Of a DNA stretch of 32,742 bases, positions 1-10,417 are shown one piece after another. The notes beneath the pieces are model-generated. The model was given only the letters and a program-made list of their open reading frames with translations. It had not been told where the DNA came from and ran no database searches. The translations under genes were made by a program, and so were the position numbers. Source of the stretch: Pseudopyrenochaeta lycopersici (lineage: Eukaryota > Ascomycota > Dothideomycetes > Pleosporales > Pseudopyrenochaetaceae); assembly GCA_003313425.1 (NCBI GenBank), contig NHZP01000146.1, positions 1 to 32,742 of the forward strand. The letters are read 5' to 3'. Numbering within the stretch: the stretch's first letter is position 1; every line of letters begins with the position of its first letter.

Positions 1-332
1 ATGCAACATACCCTAGCAGTATGGACACGTCGTCTGTGATAGCTCATCGAGCTTCGCCCGTACTACCTGCTCCTGCCTCGCCTGTAGCTGCTCCTCGTCC
101 TGCTACTGTTTCTGCCCTCTATACTCCTGCTCCTTACAGTTATCGCAGAACGCTATCTCTGCGCCTTCTGCTGCGCCGTCTGCTGCGCCGTCTACTCCTA
201 TATTTGCTCTTGCCTGTAGCTGTCTGTAAGATAATTGCCTGCCGTCTATATACTAACTTATTACTGCTCTTTAATAACCTACTGTGCTAATAAACGCGTC
301 TATCACCTCGCTATCGTTCATCGGTTGCTGCT

Positions 333-466
333 CCTCTGCCTCTGCCTCTGCCTCTGACTCTGCCTCTGGCCTCTGCCTCTGCCTCTGCCTCTGCCTCTGC
401 CTCTGCTCTGCCTCTGCCTCTGCCTCTGCCTCTGCCTCTGCCTCTTCCTGCTGCTGCTGCTGCTGC
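333..466. repeat. (CTCTGC)n hexanucleotide tract followed by (CTG)n
   Basis: About nineteen CTCTGC-type units, a few with small changes, run into six CTG units. On the minus strand the tract reads as AE, QR or GR dipeptides depending on frame. The AE frame is the one that continues into the conserved tail (EEQQPMNDSEV, then YIDGRQLSY). The same tract sits at the same place in copy B (17687-17784) with a different unit count. Confidence 0.9.
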
Positions 467-2887
467 CTCTATTACTATTTTCTCTGCTACCCAATCTGCT
501 ACTGCTCTTGCTACTACTACTGCTGCCCCTGCTACGATAGGTTATAAAGCTGACTTTGCAGCGTCTGCTGTATCCGCTGCCATTGCTGCCACTGCTCCCA
601 CTGATGCCTCTGCTGCACCTGCTGCATCTGTTGCATCTGTTGCATCTGCTCCCTGCTGCCTTTGCTGCATCTGCTGCATCTGCTGCCACTGCTCCACACT
701 GCTGTCTTTGCTGTGCCTCCTGCGCCTGCTGCCTCTGCTGCCTCTCTCGCAGCTCAACACTATCAGTTGGGCCACTCTGATCCCGCTTCCTCTTCCTACT
801 CGCCTCTCCCTGCGGAGGGAAGCCAAGGAAGGCCTGCCAGGCACGGCTTAACGTACAGAACACGTCAATTGAGCGTACGCTTAGCCCCTGTACTATATCA
901 GCCTGCACGGCATAGGCTACTATACCTGCTCTCGTCCTACGCCCGCTCTGCAGCTCAAGCGGATCCTCCTTGTCCTCCTCGCCATCACTGCTACTATCTG
1001 CCTGGCGCGAACCTTGATAGCTACCGCGCTGCTTCCGCTTCTTCTCCTCCTGGCAGTAGCCTACAGCGAACCGCTCTCCTACTACCTTACGTCCAATACC
1101 TACAGCTGCGTGCCGGTACTCCTGAACTGTCAGCGCGCGCCTAGTAGCTCAGTCAACTCTAGCGCTAGAGCACGCGTAAGCCTGTCCGTGTCCCAGAGCT
1201 TGCTTTTGTCTATCCAGAGATAATCACACTTAGAGGCAGACGTAGCTTTGCCCTGACTAGCGAGTAGTATAGCCTGTAGTGGCCGAACGTAGAGTAGATA
1301 CGCAGCAATTAACTGCCCTACCGCCTCTGGCAGGAACCGCGGTACTACCTTAGGTCGATCCACTGCGCCTGTGTCTTATAGTAGCGGGTTACTAGCGTTA
1401 CCTGCCTATTAATTATGTAGAGGTTACGATCCTGGAGTACCCCATTACGCCACCGAACGGACAGTAGCTTCGGGCCCGCGCGCTGGCTGCCGCCTGTAAT
1501 ATACACTGCGAGGCAAAGCAGCTCTAGGAAGCGACCTACGCACTGTAGATACTGCTGTACCCTTTTCTTATGCCACTGCAGAGACGCCTTAGCCTGATCG
1601 CCTTCCTGTTCTTCTCCTTTGCTTATATAGCCGCTGTGCAGCTCGCACGCTAGCTAGCCGTGCGAGACTCCAGTTGCTGCCCTCGTCAAGCTGAGCTGGC
1701 GATAGGAAGCAGGCGCCTCGTTCTGCTATAGACACGTCGTCCTGGATTGCTGCTAGGTTAACAAAGCGTCGCTGGCTCTCCTCCTCTATCCAGAGTAGCT
1801 GCTCCCATAGAACCTTCTCTGCCTTAGCTACAATCCCCTGCGCCATAGCGCAAAAGCGCTCTAGCTTAATAGGCCGGCCTTTAAGGAAGAACGTCTGGCG
1901 GTCAGGCGACCACCACATGCTACCTGCGATACTGCCTGGCGTACGTAGAGAGATATGCTTAGCGTAGGCAAGTAGGCTGATTATAACGTTCATTGGGCTA
2001 TGCGAGCTATCAACAAGATAGCGCGCTCGCTGCTGTAGTAGAGCAGCCGTCGCGGCAGCACCCTGCTCTGTGCGCTGGGCAGAGGGGAGGAAGGCCTCAG
2101 TAGCAAGCACGCGTACGCAGTAGATAAGGGAGCTAAGAAGAGTAGCAAACTGTAAGGCGTCGCGTAGCCGGTTTGTATCTGGGTTAATACCTAGCGCAGC
2201 TAGGAAGTGGATTAGGCCGCTGTTAAAAGGCTGGTGGTATATCTCCTGGCAGAACAGCGCCTTAGACAGACTTAGGACAGCTCTCTGCTGTTCGCCTGTA
2301 TTACTGCTGCGGTCGCTGCCTGTCAGCAACCTCCAGAGCTTCACAGCTTCCTGCTTCTGCCCGCCGTGCCAGGGGAATAGGCGGGCGATATGCTGCAGTC
2401 CCCTGCCTGCCTCCTCCTCCCCTCCTCCCCCTCCTCCTCAGAAGCAATCAGCCGCAGGCAGTAGCAGATTAGTCGTGCCAGAGCCTTGCCGCGCGACGTT
2501 GGCTTGCTGTCTTCTGCATACGACCTAGCGGGCGTATATCAGACCGCCGTAGACTTGCACTGCGTAGCCAGCGTAGCGTCTCAAGGGATAGCGAGCTGAG
2601 TCCCTCAACCGCCTGCTCCACCACCTCCTCAACGCGGCGGACCGCGCCCTGTAGTGCTGGCTCGTCGTCGGCCTGGCAGCCGTACAGCGTAGGCGAGCCG
2701 CTTCCAGTCTGGGTAGGCCTTAAGGTGCTGCTCCTATTGCGTCCGCTTAAACCAGCCAGTGCGGTTGTAGAGAGAAACCTCCTCAGCGATTTGGGCTAAT
2801 AGCTTCTTGGTCCTGACGCTTAATAGCTGTCCATTCAGCTACTAAGCTAGTAAGCGTCTCCTGGTAATCTGGCTGCTTTCTCTGCTG

Positions 2888-3065
2888 TTGCTGCGGCTGA
2901 TCCTGCGGCTGATCCTGCGTCTGATCCTGCGTTCTGATCCTGCGTCTGCTCCTGCTCCTGCTCCTGTGTCTGCTCCTGCTCCTGCGTCTGCTCCTGCTCC
3001 TGCGTCTGCTCTGCTCCCTGCGTCTGCTCCTGCTCCTGCGTCTGCTCCTGCTCCTGCGTCTGCTG
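2888..3065. repeat. 12/18-bp minisatellite of TGCTCCTGCTCCTGCGTC type
   Basis: Tandem units built from CTGATCCTGCG and TGCTCCTGCTCCTGCGTC. On the minus strand the undamaged frame, seen in copy B at 20150-20260, encodes a Q/E/T/D-rich linker (QTQEQEQTQDQ) just after the OrsD VQTFF motif. Copy A has more units than copy B. A 1-bp insertion just upstream throws A into an Ala/Gly/Asp frame. Confidence 0.85.
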
Positions 3066-3561
3066 CTCGGCCTGTACTACAAAGTACCGGACGTAGGCGC
3101 CGTTCGCGGAAAAAAGTCTGCACCTTAACTGGCCTCCATAGCTGCGTGGCGTGCTCCTGGTGCGAGGTCGCAGAGGCAGAGGACCAGCGTGTAAGCTTTA
3201 TACCGTGCTGCTGGTTTATATGTTTCTGTATACACTTACGGCTTGTGCTTAGAAAGCCGCAGCGCTTGCTAGTAGTAGTGCTACTACTACTACTGCTACT
3301 GCTACTGCTAGCGACGTGATTACAGCAGAGAAATGCGTCCTGTGGGGAACCTAGCTCCGCGATAGGCGGGCTGTTTGGTTGAGGGAGAGGGACCTCCGCT
3401 GGCGGGTTTAAGTTAAGGCCTTGGTAGGCTGCGAGCAGCTCTCTCCGCTGCGTTGCAGGTATACTATGCTGGCGCTCTAGGTGCTGATCTAGGCCGTAGA
3501 CAGCGCAGGTATGCTGGCGGCAGACAAGGACGCTGTAGGATGGGAGAAAGGTAAACATCAT

Positions 3562-3690
3562 AGATACTCTTTCTTTTTCTCTCTTTTGTTCCCTTTCGCT
3601 TTTACTCTTATTTATTCTATTATATAGAACGCGTAGTTACGCGTCTAGGAACGCGATTTATGCTCTAACGCGTTACGCGTAGGTACTAGC
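3562..3690 (-). promoter_or_regulatory. Candidate promoter of copy A: four ACGCGT (MCB-like) sites and a TATA-like element
   Basis: Perfect ACGCGT hexamers lie at 3629-3634, 3639-3644, 3668-3673 and 3675-3680, with a near match ACGCGA at 3651-3656. On the minus strand a TATATAATA stretch (about 3618-3627) lies between this cluster and the ATG at 3561. ACGCGT is the MluI cell-cycle box bound by MBF (Mbp1/Swi6-type) complexes at G1/S genes in yeasts. The same arrangement is kept in copy B at 20822-20873. Regulation is inferred from motif clustering alone. Confidence 0.5.
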
Positions 3691-3832
3691 TAATCTAGGT
3701 TAGAGAACTAGCTAAGAAAGGTTTAGTCGCAGCAGGGGGCGGACGCATTCTTCTAGGTGTTCTCCTTCTGTTTCGTAAGATTAGCGAACGCACAGGGCAA
3801 GAGAAAAAAGGGGGAGACCGCATAGTTCTGGG

Positions 3833-5215
3833 TGTTCATAAGGCCTGACCTTCTCTTCTTCTCGTTAACCTTCTCCTTTACCTCTTTCTTTTAACTCTAA
3901 CCCTCTCCTACTCTTCTATACCCCCCTACTTCTACTTTCTCCCCTCCTACCTTTTACTCTCTACCTCTTTCTCTTTCTTACTCTTCTTAAACCTCTACCT
4001 TTCCTTCTTTTTAACTCTTTTCCTTTATACTATCCTCTACTTCTTCTTTTTACTCTTACTACCCTGATAACCTTAAATTCTACTCTCTTCTTCTTTACTC
4101 TTTACTTCCTCTAAAACCTAATCTTCCCCTCCTCTCCTCTTTTTACTCCTCTTTATACTACTAAACTTCTCTTACTCTAACCCTTTTCCTCTTCTACCTT
4201 ATTCTTAACTCTAAATACTTTTAACACTAAACCTAAATAAATTAAAATCCTTAATCCTACTTTTCTTTTTTCTTTAATAACTCTTTTTCTCCTTCTAACT
4301 TCTACTAACTCTCTACTTCTTTTCTCTATACACTTTTCTACTCTCTTCTTCTACTTTAAAATACTATACCTCTACCTTAAAAATTACTCTTTACTAACTT
4401 TTAATCTATTAAACTCTAATTCTTATATAATTTCTTTCTACGCACTCTTCTTCTTCTTTAATAACTCCCTATCCTATATAATAATCTCTTCTCTATCTAC
4501 TTTTATTCTCTAAATTCTACCTTATTCTTATATTTTTTTTATTCTTATTTTCCTCCTACTTACCCTTATCTCTACCTACTCTATCACTACTATACTATTT
4601 ATGCCTTTCTCTCTATTTAAATCTAACACGTTTTACCTTATCTCTAACCCTTGTACTATTTTATTAATTTATTATTTTTATTTCTATTTACTTTTACTTT
4701 TACTAATTTACTATACTAATAACTCTACTAATATATTTATCTACTTCTTTCTCTTTCTCTTTCTCTTTCTCTTTTCTTATATATTTTCTTTGTCTATAAT
4801 TTTATCTTCCTACTATTCTTCTTCTTTCTTGTCTTCTTCTTTTAATCTAAGCGGTTGCCTTTTACTATCTTATTTATCTCCTAACCTAAGCAGTTCTCTA
4901 TATACTTCTCTCTTTCTTGTAATACTTCTTCGTGTAACACCTTACGCGTATCTCTCTTCTTACTACAGTGTTATCTTTCTGATTTCGGTTCAACCCCTAA
5001 CGGAACTTTATGCTAGCGTCCCCTTCTTCTACGCTTCACGGCCGCCCCTCTCTTCTCTTTATAACACCTAACGGGCCCTCCACCCACCCTTTCTTCCTTG
5101 CCCTTACCCTCTCGTCCCGCTGCGCTCAGACTTCTTTTCTGCACTAACGAGTCCACCCACCCTCCTCTTCTCCTAAATCAGACGCTTTCCCCGCCTCTTA
5201 TTCCTCCCTCTCTGC
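3833..5215. other. Extremely G-poor polypyrimidine tract, no supported gene
   Basis: The plus strand is nearly all T, C and A. From 3865 to 4441 I count a single G (at 4066), and 4067-4441 has none. The skew fades after about 4850, where CCTAAGCGGTT-like elements appear. Open frames here (for example 4601-5071 plus) are by-products of the composition (S/L/Y/F-rich, no domain). The minus strand is correspondingly purine-rich and lies directly 3' of the helicase pseudogene in its direction of transcription. Confidence 0.85.
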
Positions 5216-5220
5216 TAAAA

Positions 5221-5345
5221 AACGGGTTGCAGTTATACGGACTACCATTACGGGTTGCTGTTACAGGTCGCTGTACGGGTCGCCTGTTACGGGTCGCTGT
5301 TACGGGTCGCCGTTACGGGTCACGGATAAACGGGAACCCGGGTAC
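5221..5345. repeat. Short tandem repeat, unit about TTACGGGTCGCTG
   Basis: About eight imperfect copies of a 12-14-bp unit (TTACGGGTTGCTG, TTACAGGTCGCTG, TACGGGTCGCC, TTACGGGTCGCTG and so on) run head to tail, then decay into ACGGATAAACGGG. G-rich runs stand out against the G-poor surroundings. No gene is supported. Confidence 0.75.
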
Positions 5346-5578
5346 GCGCTCTTTCCAGCCTCAAGCGGTTGTCTAATTATTAAACTATCTCCTAAACCTA
5401 GCAATTATCTTCCTACGTTTGTTTTTTCATCTTCTAACACCTTACGGCCGCCTGACTTCCGTTCCGACGGGGACGCAAGTCAGTTTCCGCCTTTCTGACT
5501 TTCGATCCAGCCCGAACCCAAATCCTCTCCCCTCTCTCTGCTGTTTCGCGGTTTGCGGGCGCTCTCTCTTCCTTCTCC

Positions 5579-5750
5579 TGACCTAAGCGGTTCGGCCGGG
5601 TTTCTTCTTTCTCTTCTTTCCCCTCTTTCTCCCTAACCTAAGCGGTTCGGCCGGGTTTCTTCCTTCTCTCCTTGCTACCTCTTCTCTCCCTAACCTAAGC
5701 GGTTCGGCCGGGTTTTTCTTTCTCTTCTTTCTTTCTACTTCTCTACAAAG
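5579..5750. repeat. Three 55-57-bp tandem repeats with core CCTAAGCGGTTCGGCCGGGT
   Basis: The core ACCTAAGCGGTTCGGCCGGG starts at 5581, 5636 and 5693, each followed by about 30 nt of pyrimidine-rich spacer. Weaker single relatives occur at about 4848 (CTAAGCGGTTGCC), 4884 (CTAAGCAGTTC) and 5359 (TCAAGCGGTTG). The unit may therefore be the building block of a longer, eroded satellite across 4850-5750. Confidence 0.85.
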
Positions 5751-5996
5751 CTCTGCTTCTTTTTCTGCACCGGACGGGCCTACCCCCGACCCTTTTTTCT
5801 CTCACGTAAGCCCTTCTCTCAACTTGAATCACTATCTTTGCTTAAATAAAAACTTCCGTCCCTAACAGAAACGAATCTCTAATTTCCCTTACTTTTCTAT
5901 TTCTAGCTCTCTACTTCTTCTTCTTACTTAAATCGTAGTACAATCTGTATCGCCGTTACCATCGCGTTGCTAAAAAACTCTCCCTAAACTCGCTCT

Positions 5997-8900
5997 TTAT
6001 ACCGCCCCCCCAAGCCACTTCGCATACTCCTCGGTACTATCACCGGTATACCCACACTTTCGTATAACCTCTACTCCGTCGCCGAACCCTATCGCTGTAA
6101 ATACTATCGGTATAATTACATTCGGCCATTGACATTTCGCCTTATCATCTTCCCCTGTTGCGCAGTACTTTTGACTTACCCAGCACCGCCTGCAGCTGTG
6201 AATACCTCCCTTATCCCAAATCTTCCGCCGAAACGCATCTACTTCTCTCCCACTTGCTCCATCGTACGCAGTACACTGCATCGTACGGTGCTCTGTCCAT
6301 ACACCCTCTTATTCCCTATCCCTTGTCCAAGCACCCAGCATATAACACACCCATGCCGAAGCTCATCCATCTTCTCTCGCACCGTCTGCCACTCCCTGCT
6401 CGCCTTCTCTTGCTCATCCAGCCACTCTCTCAGCCCCTCTCCACAACGGTCGCACCCAGCCGACTCGATATCGTTACAGCTAACCTGCTGTCTGTCAAGA
6501 TAGCTGCTCATCAGCCCCCGTCGACACCCCGCTGCCTATTAAAAATAAGCCTACTGCCTGCACGTCCAAGTCCTCGCTCTTTTGTTTCATCGTCTCCTCT
6601 ACCTCACCCTGCGCCACCAGCACCACCGAGTCAACCCGTTCCCCGCCTCGCCCTCCACGTCCACTCTCTTGCGCGTAGTCAATCATGCTCCACGACATCC
6701 CTACGTGTAGTATATACAGAATCCCGGGGTAATCAACCCCTGTTCCCAGCGCCGACGTAGCTACAATAAGTCCGCCCTTCTCGAGCCACTCTGCTAACCG
6801 CCCTGCACGGTCAAGTACGTCGGCGTGATAGCTTAGACACCCTAGCGCCTCTGCCATATCGTCACACTGCTGTTTGCTCCGACAGTATACCACCCCCTTT
6901 TCCCCTCGATGCAGTAGCAATCGCTGTTGTCGCTGCACATAATAAGTGCCGTCTCGTCCAGCTTGTCGCGCTCGGCACCATAACACAAAGTAGCGCGTAT
7001 TCGGCCGTACCGTGCTTGCTCGAATATACCTCGCGCACCGAATCATCATGCTTCTGTCCAGCTCTCCCTCTCGCGTCGGCGGCAGTGTTGCTGTGAGCAG
7101 TACCAGCGGGCACAGCAACAACCGCAAATTCTTCAGCATCGCCAGCTTCTGTCGCCAGTCACTTGCTGTAAAGATAAGATGACACTCGTCCACAACGACC
7201 CGCCGCAGTATTCCCTTGCTGTTCAACATCCCTGCGTAGCTAACAAAATTCCCGTTGCTTGTTATGTCGCCTGCTACGTCTGCGCTGACGACTACAATCG
7301 ATGCCGGGTTGCTCTCGCCGTGCTTCCACTCTATACAGTCAATTTCGCACGCTTATATGCGTTCTACCAAGTCCGTGATAAGCGCTCGATACGGTACTAC
7401 AACTACCGTTACTCCATTTTTCTCTATACAAGCCGGCACAGTAAACAGCAAGCTCTTACCCCCACCCGTCGGGAGCACGACTACCAGCGGTGTCTGCCCA
7501 TCGAGCACAGCACGTATTGCCTGCTCCTGCTGTACAGATCGAAACCCTACGTCCTCTCGACCTAGCACCTGCTGCATCGCCCCGCGGACCGCATCTTTTC
7601 TCTCATCTTCCATTCGCGTCTCTTTCGGCCGCATAACAAGCCTTTCGTCTCGACCTTCATCCTCGTCACTCCGCTCTAGCCGCTTTTTTGCCGTACCGGT
7701 GCCGCCTAACCATACCTCTTGATCATCCTTCCGCCCTTTAAGCCCCAAGAAGCGATGCCACAGCGTACTCAGCGGCCGGAACGCCTCGATCGAGCGTATG
7801 CTGAGATGCTTGATAATATCAATCGGCACGCTGTAGTTCCCTACCCCTATTACGGTCGACCGCGCGTTCTGTAGTTCGATGATGTCTTCGTCCGCCTCGT
7901 CTACCTCTGCCTCCTCAATTTCCCCAACCTCGTCTTGATACCCTCTGCTAAACGACTCTCCTACAACAACTCTGCCGATGCCAACTGCCGTGTGTCGATA
8001 GTCTAGCGTATGCAATTCTACGCCCAGCCTCTTACCTGTCTCTCGCTTGAGCACACGCGTGAGTCGATCCGTCCCCCACGGTCCCTGCTCATCCGCCCAT
8101 ACATAGTCGTTCATATTGCCGCCCAGCACCTCTACAGTAAGATATTCCTGAAACAGCTGCAAGTATACCAAGTACACCACCATAATTTGCCCCAACCGCG
8201 GCGGAAGAAAGCGCGGCACGATCTTCGGCTTGTCCCACTGTGACTGCGACTTGTGATAGCGGACCACAGTCATCACCTGTCCGTCCATAATGAAGATATT
8301 GCGGTCCTGCAGCGACCCGTTCCGATGCCGCATTGTCGTTACCTCAGATCCACGGCCCGGTTGCCCAGATGTCACATGCACACACAGCAGCAGTAGCTCC
8401 AAGAAGCGATTGAGCAAACGCAGATACCGCTTTACCTGCTTTACCTTCCACTTCCCGTCGCTCGACTGAAGCCTACGGCCCTCTCCGCTCTGCTCAGCCT
8501 GTGTGAGCATCCACTTGAGTCCGTTATTCAGCTGATTCTCAGCATTATTAATAAAAGACTCCCCTCGCCGAGTAAACGTAACATCGTCAACGAGTCGCTC
8601 AAGTGCGATAGTAAATCGATCGCTCTCCCCCGCAACCCAGAGCAGCTCTTGCCACAGCATACTCTCTGCCTCGGCGACAATGTTCTGTGCCATAGTGCGA
8701 AAGCGGCTGATATAAATCGGTCGGCCGTTGAGATAAAAAATCGTCTTATCCTCTGACCAGTACGCATTGCCAGAATTGCCCGCTGCGAGCGCAACAAACT
8801 TCCCATACGCCAACATGTTGATAGCCTCGCTCATCAGGCTATACGCGCCGTCGGCAAGATACTGCTTTCTCATCTTTAAGAAGCGTTTACGCTCTCTGTC

Positions 8901-10417
8901 TGAATTTTCTTCGCGGAGTGCTGACGGCAGTAGCTTTTCTACGCCAAGCACGCGTATGCAGTATACGACTCCAGCCAGCATGTACGAATAGTTCTTCGCA
9001 GTGCGTAAGCGCCCCATATCCGCGTCAATACCCATAACGGCTAGAAAATGAATCAACCCACTACTAAGCGGCCGGTCGCCTGAGTTGTGAAATATAAACG
9101 ATGCAAATACCTCTAGCAGTGCGTCAAGCTGAGCTTCTCTATTCTCCTCGGGGTCCTTGTCTAGCCAGTCCCACAGCCGTATCGCCAGTTCCTTCTGCTC
9201 GCCGTGCCAACAGAATAGCTCGCGTGCATCCTTCATCATATCTATGCCATTCTTCTTCTTCTTCTTGCTACGGCGCGGGCGGTCATTGTCATCGCTTTCG
9301 GCGTCGCTTCCCGTTCGATCTGACTGGGACTTGAAATCCACACTACTGTCAGACACGACGCTATCGCCATCACTATCATCATCGCGGCCATTATCTATAC
9401 CATAGCCACGCTGAACCATCCTCTCTTCGTCGGCGATGATACGCAGCATGTAGCAGATAAACTTAACCATGTAGCTCGCATATCGTGCCTGACTCTCCGG
9501 GTTTTGCAGTCGAGCGAGCGGTCGCGGGTCGGGCTCTTTCCGCTGCGCGCTCTTCAGCCATCGTCTTGTCTCTCGTGCAAGTGTTGATAGCCCCTTTACG
9601 CTTCTTTCTATTAGTCGCTCGACTAGCTCTGCTGCAAGCTTAAGCTTCGTATCACCTCGGTCGGGTAGTCGGATCTGATGAGCAAGATGTACCAGATTAC
9701 GATTCGCAAAATGTTCCGGCCACCCTGTCCGACTGAACCAGCCAGTCCTGTCTGTCTTTGCTATTTCCTCTTCCATAACCTGCGCTCTTTCCTTGAGAAT
9801 CTGTTTCGTTGCGTTCCATTGCGCGAGCCGATGCTCTACCACATCTGCCACTTCACGGGAAACCACCAAACCGCCAGTACTACCTCCTACATTAACAATA
9901 AAATATCGCTGCTGTCCTCCATTACGAAAGAACGTCTGAACTTTTACTTTTTCATATAGCGAACTTGTCTCGCCTTTCCATGATTGCTGGTGGATTTTTT
10001 TAGATGTATCTTTAGTACATTTAAATTAGTAGTTATGTCACCACAATATTCTTCTTCACAGCGGAAGCCATCAAGCGGCTCCCCAAGTTCTTGAATCGGC
10101 GGCCCCAGCGGTCCCGGTAACTCGACATCCTGCGGGCTCTTAATCTGCTTGTCCTGATAGCGTTCAACGATTGCTTTGCGCGTCTCGCGTTCTACAGTGT
10201 GATGCTTCTGTAGATGTACATCAAGATTTTGTACGGCAGTCGCATGCTGCTTGCAGATAATAACGCCATACTCTTCAAGAAAACATATAGAGTCTTCGAT
10301 TGACTGCGATAAGCGTGTAGGCTGATTTTCTGCGCTGCTCTCTGTCTGTGATGTTGTTGTTGATCGAGCGACTGGGATCCGTGCGTCCCAGCAGAACTCT
10401 ATATTTAGGGGTAAACC
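5997..10417 (-). pseudogene. RecQ-like, telomere-linked-type helicase pseudogene with OrsD zinc fingers and recombinase-like domain
   Basis: Reading leftward: an OrsD first finger (ICKQH, HLQKHH, about 10260-10195), a second finger (CEEEYC, HLKKS, about 10065-9990), VKVQTFF, then the conserved large domain with QPGRGSE (about 8355), YHKSQ, DYRHTAVGIGR (about 8005-7970), GNYSV (7830) and LWHRFLG. The helicase core has PTGGGKS (about 7470-7450), VVVDECH (about 7185), LLTATLPP, VVYCRS and QESGRGGRGG. The Cys-rich tail has CDRC, CVIC, CRRC and QKYC. Damage: a 1-nt deletion at about 9953 (YM to EKVKVQTFF), an in-frame TAA at 7353-7355 consistent with CAA to TAA, an extra C in the CCCC run at 6527-6530, and an indel at about 6300-6335. 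The frame opens just after a TAG in a telomere-like repeat and has no ATG before the fingers, so the 5' end is missing or lies in another exon. RecQ motifs are clear; the recombinase reading is inference. Confidence 0.88.

Larger units (their letters stand above)
1..3561 (-). pseudogene. Copy A: OrsD zinc-finger / tyrosine-recombinase-like gene, RIP-damaged, helicase core absent, partial at window edge
   Basis: The gene reads leftward from an ATG at 3561. The OrsD-type region comes first (3561-3100): CRQH with a downstream HLERQH, a second finger split by a Ser-rich insert, and VKVQTFFRE. Next come SGLIHFLAALGI (about 2230-2190), the region matching QDRNIFIMDG of the helicase pseudogene (about 1440-1400), EYRHAAVGIGR (about 1100-1070), SVRSIDVF (about 880) and FLGFPPQGE (about 830). 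A Q-rich then AE-rich low-complexity stretch follows (about 780-325). The tail has YIDGRQLSY, CDNC and CPYC followed by TAG (260-10), matching the Cys-rich tail of the helicase pseudogene at 5997-10417. Breaks are TAG stops (for example 103-105, where copy B keeps TGG), a 1-bp deletion near 1133 and a 1-bp insertion near 3092. Homology to the helicase gene is visible on both sides of the missing core. The sequence continues outside the window. A coding function now is unlikely. Confidence 0.8.

Noticed and set aside
284..547. Plus-strand Cys/Ser/Leu-rich frames at 21-780 and 17558-18090
   Set aside because: They are antisense readings of the CTCTGC and CTG repeats of copies A and B, whose conserved domains are on the minus strand.
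4601..5071. 156-codon plus-strand open frame
   Set aside because: Lies in a G-poor tract where stops TAG and TGA are depleted. The protein is only S/L/Y/F/I-rich with no domain, so it is a composition by-product.
7230..7355. Intron between the two helicase open frames
   Set aside because: Both frames are in phase and the 120 bp between them reads as sensible protein (IDCIEWKHGES, VVVSADVAGD). Only one TAA interrupts it, so a nonsense mutation is simpler.
8767..9405. Plus-strand frames over the helicase gene (for example 9101-9405)
   Set aside because: Antisense shadows of the long minus-strand frame, without domains.
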